From contig JAAYMP010000200.1 in NCBI GenBank assembly GCA_012521315.1, positions 1 through 22,450 of the forward strand: DNA of 22,450 nt. Direction: 5' to 3'. Shown here piece by piece: positions 22,368-22,450 of the stretch (the stretch's first letter is position 1; each line of letters begins with the position of its first letter). Under the pieces are notes generated by a model that had not been told where the DNA came from, did not search any database, and worked only from the letters and a program-made list of their open reading frames with translations. The translations under genes and the position numbers were made by a program. The DNA comes from Bacillota bacterium. Its GTDB lineage: Bacteria > Bacillota > UBA4882 > UBA10575.

Positions 22368-22450
22368 ATGTTTCCGGAAGAGCGCAGGGAGAAGATTCTG
22401 GCGATCCTGAATGAACAAGGGCGCTGCCGCGTGGCGACACTGGCCAAGCA
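22368..22450 (+). CDS. DeoR-family transcriptional regulator, N-terminal fragment
   Basis: Only the first 27 complete codons are in the window. MFPEERREKILAILNEQGR followed by CRVATLAK matches the opening of DeoR-family winged-helix repressors, where EER-QKIL-LL and the following helix begin the DNA-binding domain. Such proteins usually bind a phosphorylated sugar or sugar derivative through a C-terminal domain, which lies outside the window. Its place after mglBAC suggests control of hexose import or the catabolic genes beyond, but a terminator and separate promoter show it is an independent transcript. Confidence 0.75.
   Translation, partial: MFPEERREKILAILNEQGRCRVATLAK

Overview
This window looks like chromosomal DNA of an endospore-forming, probably anaerobic member of the Bacillota. 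The evidence is a SpoIIP-type sporulation hydrolase, a complete GerA/GerB/GerC germinant-receptor operon, a T-box-controlled trpS, and an activase system of the 2-hydroxyacyl-CoA dehydratase type whose Fe-S chemistry is normally oxygen sensitive. The coding DNA is GC-rich over most of the window and visibly richer in A+T in the final 4.5 kb. A galactose-type binding protein with a signal peptide but no lipobox leaves open a diderm (outer-membrane) lineage. I cannot name the genus.

Layout. 1-528: C-terminal part of an S1-domain (RpsA-like) protein, then a terminator. 830-5708: a tightly packed plus-strand cluster of a DUF1614 membrane protein, a SpoIIP-like hydrolase, two DUF3189 paralogues, and two paralogous HgdA/HgdB-like (DUF2229-type) proteins. 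After a 290-nt gap comes 5999-6973, the matching ATP-dependent activase (HgdC/BadF type). Together these last three genes resemble a complete but unassigned electron-injecting enzyme. 7065-12895: gerA-gerB-gerC joined by short overlaps to a UbiA/MenA-type prenyltransferase and a polyprenyl diphosphate synthase, ending in a bidirectional terminator. 12986-14310 (minus strand): trpS with a Trp (UGG specifier) T-box leader and a consensus sigma-A promoter. 14514-17744: DNA polymerase III alpha subunit (DnaE) with an apparently intact PHP metal site. 17810-18084: promoter, a roughly 240-nt structured RNA (6S-like in architecture) and its terminator. 18206-22026: mglB-mglA-mglC, a galactose/glucose ABC importer with a 15-bp hairpin between mglB and mglA. 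22368-end: the start of a DeoR-family regulator with its own promoter and a candidate operator.

How the genes fit together. The germination genes would encode an inner-membrane receptor (A, B) with lipoprotein C. The two prenyl genes coupled to them would make a polyprenyl chain and attach it to an aromatic acceptor, most simply for menaquinone. The mgl genes would import hexose, with the adjacent DeoR-type gene a plausible sugar-responsive regulator. The most promising uncharacterised unit is the two-subunit-plus-activase system at 3643-6973. It sits with sporulation and DUF3189 genes rather than with any recognisable CoA-fermentation pathway.
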